A DNA stretch of 64,000 nt, from the NCBI RefSeq assembly GCF_008087085.1, contig NZ_VIYJ01000008.1, positions 62,001 to 126,000 on the forward strand, written 5' to 3'. Source of the DNA: Nocardioides rubriscoriae (GTDB taxonomy: Bacteria; Actinomycetota; Actinomycetes; Propionibacteriales; Nocardioidaceae). Below the pieces are notes generated by a model, which saw nothing but the letters and a program-made list of their open reading frames with translations, did not search any database and was not told the origin of the DNA. This document shows positions 1 to 9,057 of the stretch, in pieces; the first letter of the stretch is position 1, and each line of letters opens with the position of its first letter. Made by a program: the position numbers and the translations under genes.

Positions 1-26
1 CGCGCCCTTGACCAGGATCGTGTCGC

Positions 27-30
<4 letters not shown>
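1..30 (-). CDS. pyrC: Dihydroorotase, N-terminal fragment (cut by window edge)
   Basis: Only the first ten codons are visible ([10 protein letters not shown]), starting with ATG at 30. The ATG overlaps the pyrB stop codon by 4 nt (ATGA), so the two are translationally coupled. The short sequence fits the N-terminus of dihydroorotase, and pyrR-pyrB-pyrC is the usual actinobacterial order for de novo pyrimidine synthesis. The assignment rests mainly on position. Confidence 0.7.
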
Positions 31-1609
<1,579 letters not shown>

Positions 1610-1612
1610 CTA

Positions 1613-1618
1613 TACCGT
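1613..1618 (+). promoter_or_regulatory. -10 box for a leaderless transcript
   Basis: TACCGT fits the actinobacterial -10 TANNNT and ends exactly 6 nt before the GTG at 1625. Transcription would then begin at or next to the start codon. No Shine-Dalgarno sequence lies upstream of that GTG. Confidence 0.6.
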
Positions 1619-1624
1619 CGCGCC

Positions 1625-2506
1625 GTGGACCTGCCCGGCATCCTGCGCGACCGCTACGGCATCACCCACGCCGACGTCGAGCCGCACGACGCCGGCATGA
1701 GTTCGCGCACCTGGTGGGTCTCCGTCGACGACGCGCGCTGCTACGTCGCGACGTGGGTCGCCGACGGCGCCGTCGGCTCGTTGGCCGCCGGCGTGCAGGC
1801 CGCGGCGATCGCCGAGCACAGCGGCGTCGCGACCGGGGCCGCGGTCCAGGCGCTCGGCGGCGACCGGGTCCTGCTCGTCGAGGGCGGCTCGCTCGTGCTC
1901 GTGCACCACCTCGACGGGCTGCCGATGGGCGACCACGACAGCGCCCTCGTCGGCCGGACCCTGGCGCGGGTGCACCACGCGACCGTCGGGCACGAGCTCG
2001 CCCTGGGGTTGCGCTGGCCGTCGGTCGAGCCGGACGGTCCCCACCTGGCGTCGTACCCCGACCTGCGCGGTGCGGTCGTCGAGGCCGTCGACGCCGTGAG
2101 GTCCCTGCCGCGCCTGGTCCACGGCATCGCCCACGGCGACCCGGCCCCCGAGGCGTTCCTGCGCCTGCCGGGACACGAGGTCGCGCTCGTCGACTGGACG
2201 GGTGCGCTGGTCGCGCCGCTCCTGTACGACGTCGCGTCGGCCGCGATGTACCTCGGGGGCCTCGACGCGGCGGAGCCGATGCTCACGGCGTACGCCGCCG
2301 GCGAGGGCCCCGCCACGCCCGACCTGCCTCACGCGGCGACGATGCTGAGGCTGCGCTGGGCGGTGCAGGCCGACTGCGTCGCGCGACGTCTCGCGACCCG
2401 CGACCTGACCGGCACCGACGACACCGGCGACACCGACGACGCCGACGACGCCCGGGGCCTCGACGACGCGCGGCGCCACCTGCTCGGGGTGCGCGACGGC
2501 GCGTAG
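1625..2506 (+). CDS. Aminoglycoside phosphotransferase-like kinase fold protein
   Basis: A protein of 293 residues resembling the APH/choline-kinase fold. The catalytic-loop equivalent is HGDP at about 170-173 and the metal-binding DFG-equivalent is VDWTG at about 189-193. The Asn normally four residues after the catalytic Asp (HxDxxxxN) is Ala here, so kinase activity is uncertain. The C-terminus has a low-complexity Asp/Thr stretch (about 253-272). I chose GTG 1625 because homology-like sequence starts there and a TANNNT box sits 6 nt upstream. Divergent from pyrR. The substrate is unknown. Confidence 0.7.
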   Translation: MDLPGILRDRYGITHADVEPHDAGMSSRTWWVSVDDARCYVATWVADGAVGSLAAGVQAAAIAEHSGVATGAAVQALGGDRVLLVEGGSLVLVHHLDGLPMGDHDSALVGRTLARVHHATVGHELALGLRWPSVEPDGPHLASYPDLRGAVVEAVDAVRSLPRLVHGIAHGDPAPEAFLRLPGHEVALVDWTGALVAPLLYDVASAAMYLGGLDAAEPMLTAYAAGEGPATPDLPHAATMLRLRWAVQADCVARRLATRDLTGTDDTGDTDDADDARGLDDARRHLLGVRDGA

Positions 2507-2509
2507 GTT
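2504..2509 (+). promoter_or_regulatory. -10 box for a leaderless transcript
   Basis: TAGGTT ends 6 nt before the ATG at 2516 and overlaps the stop codon of the preceding gene. It fits a leaderless start, so the downstream gene may be transcribed independently. Confidence 0.55.
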
Positions 2510-2515
2510 CGCCCC

Positions 2516-2920
2516 ATGCCCACACTGCCCTTCCCCGACGACGTCCGCGCGCTGCTCCGCAAGCCCAACCCGGCGGTCGTGGCCACGCTGCGCTCCGACG
2601 GCGCGCCGGTGACGGTCGCGACCTGGTACCTCCTGGAGGACGACGACCGCGTCCTGGTCAACATGGACGACACCCGCGTGCGCCTGCAGCACCTGCGGCG
2701 CGACCCCCGCGTCTCGCTGACGGTCACCGACGCCGACGACTGGTACACCCACGTCTCGATCGTGGGACGCATCGACGGGCTGACCCCCGACGAGGGCCTG
2801 GTCGACATCGACCGGCTCAGCACCCACTACGCCGGGCGCCCCTACCCCGACCGCGAGAGCCCCCGCACCAGCGCCCGGATCGTCGTCGAACGCTGGCACG
2901 GCTGGGGCGCGCACCGCTGA
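2516..2920 (+). CDS. PPOX-class F420/FMN-dependent flavoenzyme
   Basis: A split-beta-barrel flavin/F420-binding protein of 134 residues of the pyridoxamine 5'-phosphate oxidase-like family. Typical features are an N-terminal segment with PNPAVVATLRSDGAP, then VLVNMDDTRVRLQHLRRDPRVSLTVTD. Actinobacterial members of this size usually use reduced F420. The substrate cannot be read from sequence. The gene ends 19 nt from the convergent quinone reductase gene. Confidence 0.85.
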   Translation: MPTLPFPDDVRALLRKPNPAVVATLRSDGAPVTVATWYLLEDDDRVLVNMDDTRVRLQHLRRDPRVSLTVTDADDWYTHVSIVGRIDGLTPDEGLVDIDRLSTHYAGRPYPDRESPRTSARIVVERWHGWGAHR

Positions 2921-2939
2921 CCGCCGGCGGCCGCACGGG

Positions 2940-3950
2940 TCAGGCCAGGTCGATCAGCACCTTGCCGACCGCGCCGGCCTCGACGGCGTCGTGCGCGGCA
3001 GCGGTGTCCTCGAGCGGGAAGTGGTGCAGCGGCACCCCGGCCTCGTCACCGACGCGCAGGGCCCCGGCGGCCACGGCGGCGGTGACGTCCTCGGCGCCGG
3101 CGCGCATCGCGTCCGGTGGGACCGTGTAGAGCAGGATCCCCTGGATCCGAACGTTCTTGGAGAAGCTGGGCCGCAGCGCGATCGTGGCCTCGTTGCCGCC
3201 GTTGTTGGCGTAGAACGCGATCGTGCCGAGGTTGGCGACCACGTCGAGGTCGAGGTCGAGGTTCTGTGCCGGCGCGACCTCGACGACCAGGTCGACACCG
3301 TCGGGAGCGACCTCGCGCACCCGGGCGGCGACGTCGTCGGTGGTGTAGTCGAGCACGTGGTGGGCCCCGGCCGCGCGGGCCAACGCCGCCTTCGCGTCGC
3401 TGCTCACGGTCGTGACGACGGTGGCGCCGGCCCACACCGCGAGCTGGATCGCGGCGTTGCCGACGGCCCCCGCCCCGCCGGCGACCAGCACCGTGCGTGA
3501 CCCGAGCGAGCCGGGCCTGACGCGACCGTCGGCCGTGGCGAACGACAGGGCCCGGTGCGCCGTGAGCGCCGGGACGCCCAGGCTTGCGCCGAGGTCGTAC
3601 GACGCCCCGTCGGGCAGCGGTGCGACGTGGTCGGCCGGCTGCACGGTGAGCTCGGCGGCGGTGCCGATCGGGCGGCCGTGCTGGGCCATCCGCAGCCACA
3701 CCCGGTCGCCGACCGCGACGTCGGTGACACCCTCGCCGACGGCCTCGACGGTGCCGGCGCCGTCCTGGCCGGGCGAGACCCGGTCGTGGGCCTTGGGCAT
3801 CATGCCGGCCCGGAACTTCCAGTCGGTCGGGTTGACGCCCGCCCGGACCAGGCGCACCACCACCTCGCCGGGCCCCGGGGTGGGGTCGGGGAGGTCCTCG
3901 AGGTGCAGGACGGAGGACGGACCGTTGTCGGTGTAGACCACTGCGCGCAT
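2940..3950 (-). CDS. NADPH:quinone reductase-like medium-chain dehydrogenase
   Basis: A zeta-crystallin/QOR-type MDR protein of 336 residues. The N-terminal GroES-like domain contains GVNPTDWKFRAGM. The Rossmann domain begins with VLVAGGAGAVGNAAIQLA at about 154-171. It lacks the cysteines of zinc alcohol dehydrogenases, which favours NADPH-dependent reduction of quinones or enones. The gene stands alone: convergent with the PPOX gene, with a repeat-containing gap upstream. Confidence 0.85.
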   Translation of the reverse strand: MRAVVYTDNGPSSVLHLEDLPDPTPGPGEVVVRLVRAGVNPTDWKFRAGMMPKAHDRVSPGQDGAGTVEAVGEGVTDVAVGDRVWLRMAQHGRPIGTAAELTVQPADHVAPLPDGASYDLGASLGVPALTAHRALSFATADGRVRPGSLGSRTVLVAGGAGAVGNAAIQLAVWAGATVVTTVSSDAKAALARAAGAHHVLDYTTDDVAARVREVAPDGVDLVVEVAPAQNLDLDLDVVANLGTIAFYANNGGNEATIALRPSFSKNVRIQGILLYTVPPDAMRAGAEDVTAAVAAGALRVGDEAGVPLHHFPLEDTAAAHDAVEAGAVGKVLIDLA

Positions 3951-3990
3951 GACTCCGTCTTACACCCCGGGCCGGGACCCGGGCAGCGCC

Positions 3991-4026
3991 CGGGTCGCCA
4001 GTCGGGTCGTCAGCCGGGTCGCCAGC
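3991..4026. repeat. Three tandem 12-bp repeats
   Basis: CGGGTCGCCAGT, CGGGTCGTCAGC and CGGGTCGCCAGC follow one another in the gap between the TetR stop and the quinone reductase start. No function is evident; the repeats could be slippage products. Confidence 0.6.
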
Positions 4027-4078
4027 CCACCGGGCGCCGCGCTCCGGCCGGGTCGTCCGCCCCAGCGGGAGCCAGGAC

Positions 4079-4666
4079 TCACCCTGGGCCGGACGACCCG
4101 GTGGCGGCGAGGGCCTCGCGGGTCAGCTCGTGCAGGCTCCGGGCCGGAGGCCGGGTGAGCCAGTGGTCGTAGGCGTGCTCGGCGGCGGCGAGCCGGGCCG
4201 CGACGATCGCCCCGGGGCGCACGTCGTCGCGCGGGTCCACGCCGAGGCGCTCGCCCACCAAAGCGACGAGCTCGGCCCGCTCGGCGTCGTCGAGCAGCGA
4301 CGCGCGCCGTACGCGCGGCGGCGCCGAGGCCATCGCCCGGCGCCACAGGTCGATCACGTCGGTCTCGTCGGCGAACTGCTCGGTGCGCTGCAGGATCGCC
4401 GCCGCGAGGGCGTCGGCGACCGGCTCGTCGGCCGGGCGGGCGGCCACGTTGCCCACGATCGCGGCCCGTCCGGTGCGGACGACCCCGACGAGCAGGTCCT
4501 CCTTGCTCGCGACGTGGCGGAACAGCGTGCTGAGCGAGACGCCGACCTCGGCGGCGATCGCCTCGACGGTGACCGCGTCGTAGCCGTCGCGGGCGAAGAG
4601 CTCGAGCGCGACCCGGTCGATGCGGGCGCGCAGCTCGAGACGGCGGCGCTCGCGCAACCCGGTCAC
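4079..4666 (-). CDS. TetR-family transcriptional regulator
   Basis: A 195-residue repressor with an N-terminal helix-turn-helix at about residues 33-54 (TVEAIAAEVGVSLSTLFRHVASKEDLL). The C-terminal ligand domain has no recognisable specificity. I chose GTG 4666 because it overlaps the SDR stop codon by 4 nt (GTGA) and the TetR domain starts a few residues later. It is the last gene of a three-gene operon with an SDR and a dihydrodipicolinate-reductase-like dehydrogenase, and so probably regulates that operon. The 15-bp palindrome at 6582-6596 is the best candidate operator. Confidence 0.9.
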   Translation of the reverse strand: MTGLRERRRLELRARIDRVALELFARDGYDAVTVEAIAAEVGVSLSTLFRHVASKEDLLVGVVRTGRAAIVGNVAARPADEPVADALAAAILQRTEQFADETDVIDLWRRAMASAPPRVRRASLLDDAERAELVALVGERLGVDPRDDVRPGAIVAARLAAAEHAYDHWLTRPPARSLHELTREALAATGSSGPG

Positions 4667-5472
4667 GGTGCCGGTGCGGGTTCGAGCGGCGGCACGGGCA
4701 CGTCGATCGCGGGGCGCTCGCAGCCGCCGTCGACGTGCAACAGGGTGCCGGTCACCCACGCCGAGGCGGGCGAGGCGAGGTAGAGCGCCGCGCAGGCGAT
4801 GTCGTCCGGGTGGCCCGGTCGTCCCATCGGGGTGTTGGCCTCGAACTGGGCGCGCAGGGCGTCGTCGGTGAGCACCACCTCGAGGCCGGCGGTGGCCACT
4901 CCCCCGACCCCGATGGCGTTGACGCGCACCCGCGGCGCGAGCTCGGCGGCGAGGTTGCGGGTCATCTGGTTGAGCGCGGCCTTGCCGGCGCCGTACGCGA
5001 CGAAGGAGCTCATCACCATGTCGGAGGACCGCGAGGAGATGTTGACGATCGAGCCGCTGCCGGCGGTGTCGACCATGGCGCGGGCGGCGAGCTGGCTCAT
5101 CAGGAACGGCTGGGTGACGTTGAAGCGCAGCGCCATCTCGAAGAACCGCTCCGAGGTGGCCATCGCGGGCCGCGGGCCGGATCCGCCGGCGTTGTTGACC
5201 AGCACGTCGAGGCGCCCGTACGACGTGACCGCGGCGTCGACCAGGCGCCGGCGGTCGTCGTCGACCAGCACGTCGCTCACCACGGCGAGCCCACGGCGTC
5301 CGGTCTCCTCGATGCGGGCCACGACCTCGTGGAGGTCACCCGGGGTGCGGGCCCCGACGACGACGTCGGCCCCGGCCTGCGCGAGCCCGATCGCGATGCC
5401 GCGCCCGATGCCCTGCCCGGCGCCGGTGACGACGGCGACCCGGCCGTCGAGGCGGAAGCGGTCGAGGATCAC
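4663..5472 (-). CDS. Short-chain dehydrogenase/reductase (SDR)
   Basis: A classical SDR of 269 residues. The NAD(P) motif TGAGQGIG is at about 16-23, followed by NNAGGSG and NISSRSS. The catalytic pair is YGAGK, and the C-terminal WVTGTLLHVDGG is present. GTG 5472 overlaps the upstream gene's stop by 4 nt. The family oxidises or reduces alcohols and ketones. With the adjacent dehydrogenase it suggests catabolism of a steroid, lipid or xenobiotic substrate, but the substrate is not identifiable. Confidence 0.9.
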   Translation of the reverse strand: MILDRFRLDGRVAVVTGAGQGIGRGIAIGLAQAGADVVVGARTPGDLHEVVARIEETGRRGLAVVSDVLVDDDRRRLVDAAVTSYGRLDVLVNNAGGSGPRPAMATSERFFEMALRFNVTQPFLMSQLAARAMVDTAGSGSIVNISSRSSDMVMSSFVAYGAGKAALNQMTRNLAAELAPRVRVNAIGVGGVATAGLEVVLTDDALRAQFEANTPMGRPGHPDDIACAALYLASPASAWVTGTLLHVDGGCERPAIDVPVPPLEPAPAP

Positions 5473-6560
5473 CGCTGCGTCCCGGTCCGGTGGGTCCCCA
5501 GGTGGGGTGCGGCCCGGCCGGCGACCAGCGGCAGGTCGAGATAGGTGCGGATGCCGGGCTGGGCGGCGACGACGTAGGGGATCGCGTTGACGCAGTGGTG
5601 GGCCGTCACGACCACACCGGGGTTGCGGACCAGGCCCTCCTCGATCGAGTCGGGCTGCAGGCCCTTGAAGGTGACCTTGACGTCGGGGTCGCCGGTGACC
5701 TCGACCTCGAACCGCTCGCCCTCGGGCCCGAACTCCCACGGCGGGTCGAGGTGCTCCTCGCCCATGAGCCAGTTGACGGTGGCGGTCACGACCGGGAGGC
5801 CGTCGACCAGGGCGCGCCAGTGGAAGCGGCGCGCGGCCACGAGACCGGGCTCGATCACCCCGATCGGCGAGTCGATGGGCTGCGTCGCGACCGCGACCTC
5901 CTGCAGCGACTCGATGCGCGGGTCGGCGTCGAAGCCCATCTCGGCCACCACCATCCGCACCGACGCCTTGAACCCCGAGCCGAGCAGCCCGACCATCGGG
6001 CTCGCGAGCGCCTCGTCGGGGGTCCCACCGAAGGCCATCACGTGGCGCACCACGTCGGGGGCGCCGTAGGTGCGGATGTCGCTGAACTCCTCGGCCCGCA
6101 CGTGCGTGACCTGCCCGCTGATGGCGCTGATCATCAGCGGGAAGCGCTCGGTGATGCCGCCGGGGTGGATGCCCGTCCCGTGCAGGCTGACCCCGCCGGC
6201 CAGGCAGGCCTGCGCGACGGCCTGGCTGCTGGCCGGGTTGGGGTAGACCCAGCCGACCGGCGTCACGACGTTCTTGCCGCTGCGCAGCAGGGCCACGACC
6301 TGGGCCTCGTCGGCGACCAGCGGGCTGTAGACGACGCAGTCGGCGTCGGTGGCGAGGACCTCCTCGATGCTGGTGGTCGCCGCGACCCCGACCGGGTCGA
6401 GGCCCGCGAGCTCGCCGGCGTCGCGGCCGTGCTTGTCGGCGCTGTGCACCCACGCCCCGACCAGCTCGAGGTCGGGGTGCGCCACGACCGCTTCGATCGC
6501 GGCCCGACCCACCCCGCCGGTCGCCCACTGGATGACCCGCAGGGGTCGTCTCGTCGTCAT
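5469..6560 (-). CDS. Dihydrodipicolinate reductase-like / 2,4-diaminopentanoate dehydrogenase-family NAD(P) oxidoreductase
   Basis: A protein of 363 residues starting MTTRRPLRVIQWATGGVGR, a Rossmann GxxGxxG motif at about residues 14-19. VVTPVGWVYPN and GTGIHPGGITERFP follow. These match the actinobacterial DapB-N-like dehydrogenase family, often found beside SDR and cytochrome P450 genes in degradation clusters. First gene of the operon. The ATG is preceded by a likely promoter (TTGACA at 6592-6597 on the minus strand) overlapped by a palindromic operator. Confidence 0.8.
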   Translation of the reverse strand: MTTRRPLRVIQWATGGVGRAAIEAVVAHPDLELVGAWVHSADKHGRDAGELAGLDPVGVAATTSIEEVLATDADCVVYSPLVADEAQVVALLRSGKNVVTPVGWVYPNPASSQAVAQACLAGGVSLHGTGIHPGGITERFPLMISAISGQVTHVRAEEFSDIRTYGAPDVVRHVMAFGGTPDEALASPMVGLLGSGFKASVRMVVAEMGFDADPRIESLQEVAVATQPIDSPIGVIEPGLVAARRFHWRALVDGLPVVTATVNWLMGEEHLDPPWEFGPEGERFEVEVTGDPDVKVTFKGLQPDSIEEGLVRNPGVVVTAHHCVNAIPYVVAAQPGIRTYLDLPLVAGRAAPHLGTHRTGTQR

Positions 6561-6581
6561 GCCCCGCGATTCAGCCAGTCG

Positions 6582-6596
6582 TGACAGTCACTGTCA
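6582..6596 (-). promoter_or_regulatory. Palindromic operator overlapping the -35 of the dehydrogenase-SDR-TetR operon
   Basis: TGACAGTCACTGTCA is a perfect 7-1-7 palindrome 22-36 nt upstream of the ATG at 6560. On the minus strand it overlaps a TTGACA hexamer followed, after 17 nt, by CTGAAT (a weak -10). Size and shape are typical of TetR-family operators. Assignment to the TetR at 4079-4666 is inference. Confidence 0.55.
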
Positions 6597-6634
6597 AGAT
6601 CGAAGTCACTTTCAGTTCGTCGGCGAGGGGTGCA

Positions 6635-6720
6635 GGTTTCACCGGCCGGCCGGTGAAACCCTGACCGGGCCGATAAGATTTCAGCGTCCCGGTCAGGTAT
6701 TCACCGGCCGGCCGGTGAAT
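6635..6720. repeat. 86-bp nested inverted repeat with a palindrome in each arm
   Basis: Two perfect palindromes (6635-6660, 26 bp; 6699-6720, 22 bp) share the 20-bp core TTCACCGGCCGGCCGGTGAA. They flank an inner inverted repeat, CCTGACCGGG at 6660-6669 and CCCGGTCAGG at 6688-6697. All elements share one dyad axis at 6678.5. The arms 6635-6669 and 6688-6722 match at 31 of 35 positions; the loop is 18 nt. It lies between the ParA-like stop and the dehydrogenase operon promoter. It could be a terminator, a paired operator or a small repeat element. Confidence 0.75.
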
Positions 6721-6738
6721 CAAGTGACGGGTGGGACG

Positions 6739-8139
6739 TCAGAGCGCGTCGGCCATCCCCGCGCAGGCCCGGAGCCACGACATCCGGGTGGCCTCGGAGA
6801 GCCGGGCGTAGGGCACGACCCCGCCCGCGACGAGCACCGGGTCGTAGGGCACCCGGTAGACCGCGCGGGTGCGCTGCTCGTAGACCTGCACCAGGTCGGC
6901 GGCGAGCTTGGCGTCGACCGACGGCGACGGGTCGGACAGCACGGTGAGGCACTTGTGCTTGAGGTCGGTCAGGCCGGCGTCCTGCAGCGCGTCGAGCATC
7001 CACAGCCCGCTGTAGCCGGTGTCCTCGCGCACCGTGCTGGTGACCACGAGCAGGTCGGCCGACTCGACGGCGGCCAGCCAGTTCTCGGCCCTCATGTTGT
7101 TGCCCGAGTCGATGAGCAGCACGCGGTAGAAGCGCTCGAGGAGGGCGTGGACCTCGCGGAAGTCCTCGGCGCGGATGGTGCCGGTGACGTCGGGACGCTC
7201 GTCGGAGGCCAGCACGTCGAAGTGGGCGTCGCCCTGCGAGCGCACGAACGCCCCGAGGTCACCGATGCGCGACTGGTAGACGTCCTTGAACCGGCCGAGG
7301 TCCTCGAGCAGCTCGCGGGTGGTGTTGCGGTGCGAGCTGCGGGTGCCCCGGATGCCGAGGGTGCCGCGGGTCTCGTTGTTGTCCCAGGCGACGACCCCGC
7401 CGCCGCGGACGGTGCCGAAGGTGTAGCCGGCCGCCAGGACGCCGGTCGTCTTGGCGGCACCGCCCTTGGGGTTGATGAACGCGATCGTGCGCGGGCCGTC
7501 GAAGTCGCGCTGGATGGTCGACCGGTCGCGCTCGTAGGCCTCCTCCTTGGCGCCCATGGCGGGCCTGATGACGCCCCCGGACCAGCGGCGTACGCGCCCG
7601 CGCCAGCCCCAGGTCGCCGGGCCGAGCTGCTGGTCGCTGTCGCGGCGGTCGAGGAAGTCGGCGGCCGTCATGAACCGGCGCGGCTCCGTGACCGGCACCT
7701 CGGTGGGCACCTCCGGCGCCGGCGGTACGACGGGGGGTGCCGCGGGCGGCGGACTCCACGACGACGGCGGTGCCGAGGGCGGTGCCGAGGGCGGCGGCGC
7801 CGACGGTGGCGGACCGACCGGCGCGACCGGCGCGACGGGCGGGGTGGCCGCCGGCGGGGCCGCGGCCGCCGGGGCCGGGGCGAGCGCCTGGGTGGGCCAC
7901 GGGTCGCCGAGCGGGTCGCCGAGCTCGCGGGCCACGGCGTCGGAGCGGTGGTCGGTCGCCACGTCGGCGCGGTGGCCCCCCGACTCGGGCGCGACCACGG
8001 CCTGCGCACGCGCGTAGGCCTCGAGCTCCGCCGGCGTGTAGAGCCGGTCGCTCGTCGCCGTGACCAGCCCGTCGTCGGGGGTCTCGTCCGGGGTCTCGTC
8101 CGGCGTGGGGGCAGGTGGGTAGGGCGGGTGCTGCGTCAT
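6739..8139 (-). CDS. Orphan ParA/MinD-like P-loop ATPase with Pro-rich N-terminus
   Basis: The 466 residues fall in two parts. About 1-205 is low complexity, with a Pro/Ala-rich tract at about 85-142. The C-terminal part is a deviant-Walker ATPase with TIAFINPKGGAAKTT at about 218-232. The switch-like WDNNETRGTLGIRG region and VLLIDSGNN follow. The layout recalls EspI-like and other orphan MinD/ParA proteins of actinobacteria that act in secretion or positioning. No parB, parS site or ESX genes are nearby, so the partner is unknown. The ATG is preceded by GGAGGAG; TAGGCT (8175-8180, minus) is a possible -10. Confidence 0.75.
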   Translation of the reverse strand: MTQHPPYPPAPTPDETPDETPDDGLVTATSDRLYTPAELEAYARAQAVVAPESGGHRADVATDHRSDAVARELGDPLGDPWPTQALAPAPAAAAPPAATPPVAPVAPVGPPPSAPPPSAPPSAPPSSWSPPPAAPPVVPPAPEVPTEVPVTEPRRFMTAADFLDRRDSDQQLGPATWGWRGRVRRWSGGVIRPAMGAKEEAYERDRSTIQRDFDGPRTIAFINPKGGAAKTTGVLAAGYTFGTVRGGGVVAWDNNETRGTLGIRGTRSSHRNTTRELLEDLGRFKDVYQSRIGDLGAFVRSQGDAHFDVLASDERPDVTGTIRAEDFREVHALLERFYRVLLIDSGNNMRAENWLAAVESADLLVVTSTVREDTGYSGLWMLDALQDAGLTDLKHKCLTVLSDPSPSVDAKLAADLVQVYEQRTRAVYRVPYDPVLVAGGVVPYARLSEATRMSWLRACAGMADAL

Positions 8140-8244
8140 GAGGGCTCCTCCGAGAACGGTGCCACGACCCCTCGAGCCTAGGCCGTCGGTGTCGTGACCG
8201 ACCGCCTGCCCGCGCTGGGCGACCGGAAACGTCCCGCGGGGGGG

Positions 8245-9057
8245 TCAGCGGTCCAGGTAGCGCGCCCAGGCGAAGCAGTACAGGCCGTAGGCCGCGAACC
8301 CCAGGCCCATCGCCGTGAGCAGGACCGGGCCGAACGGCTGGTCGAGGACCTTGACCAGCGCCTGGTCCAGGCCGCCGGACTTCTTGGCCTCGTGGGTGAC
8401 GGCGGCGTAGACGAACAGGCCACCCACGATGCCCAGGGCGATGCCCTTGGCGACGTGCCCGACACGACCCAGCCAGCGGTACGCCGTACCGGTGTCGCCG
8501 CTGCGGCCCTCGCCGTCGAGGTGCTTGAGGTAGGACTCCTTCCACGCCATGACGAGCAGCGCGACCCCGACCGCCACGATGCCGAGCCCGACCGCCCCCA
8601 CGAGCACCTGGCCCGCGGGCAGGTCCATCAGCTTGGCGGTGGTGGAGTCGGTGCCACCCTTGGAGCCGGAGCCGACCGCCACCTTGATGGCACTGATCGC
8701 GATGGTGGCGTAGACGACGGCCTTGCCGGCCGCGATCACCCGCTTGCGCAGCCGCTTGGTGTCGTCGGTCTGCTCGCGGTAGCCGACAGCCGCGTCGAGG
8801 CCTCGCCAGACGACCATCAGCAGCATGCCGACCGCGACCAACCAGACCAGGACCGTGCCGAGCGGCTGGTCGGCGAGCTGGTGCAGCGCACCGTTGCTGT
8901 CGGCGCTGCCCTCGCGGTTGCCGAAGGCCAGCTGGATCGCCAGCCAGCCGATGAGCAGGTGCACGACCCCGAACGCGACCAGCCCGGCGGAGGCGGCCCG
9001 GTCGAGCCACTCGCTGCGGTGGGCCTCGCCGGCGGCCTGCTGCGCACTGTTGGTCAT
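8245..9057 (-). CDS. DUF1206 integral membrane protein
   Basis: A 270-residue protein with three repeats of a two-helix unit, about six membrane segments in all. Each repeat carries a Gly-rich helix with the pattern LxxxGxxxxGxxxxxIG, seen in LVAFGVVHLLIGWLAI, AVVYATIAISAIKVAVG and VAKGIALGIVGGLFVYA. This matches the DUF1206 family; function unknown. Its ATG overlaps the stop of the upstream oxidoreductase by 4 nt, so they are probably co-translated. Confidence 0.85.
   Translation of the reverse strand: MTNSAQQAAGEAHRSEWLDRAASAGLVAFGVVHLLIGWLAIQLAFGNREGSADSNGALHQLADQPLGTVLVWLVAVGMLLMVVWRGLDAAVGYREQTDDTKRLRKRVIAAGKAVVYATIAISAIKVAVGSGSKGGTDSTTAKLMDLPAGQVLVGAVGLGIVAVGVALLVMAWKESYLKHLDGEGRSGDTGTAYRWLGRVGHVAKGIALGIVGGLFVYAAVTHEAKKSGGLDQALVKVLDQPFGPVLLTAMGLGFAAYGLYCFAWARYLDR

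Noticed and set aside
3991..4026. Possible CRISPR-like repeats
   Set aside because: The units are 12 bp, directly adjacent with no spacers, and no cas gene is present.
3949..4158. A 69-residue plus-strand frame in the gap upstream of the quinone reductase
   Set aside because: It is made by the tandem repeats, has no RBS and overlaps the end of the TetR gene.
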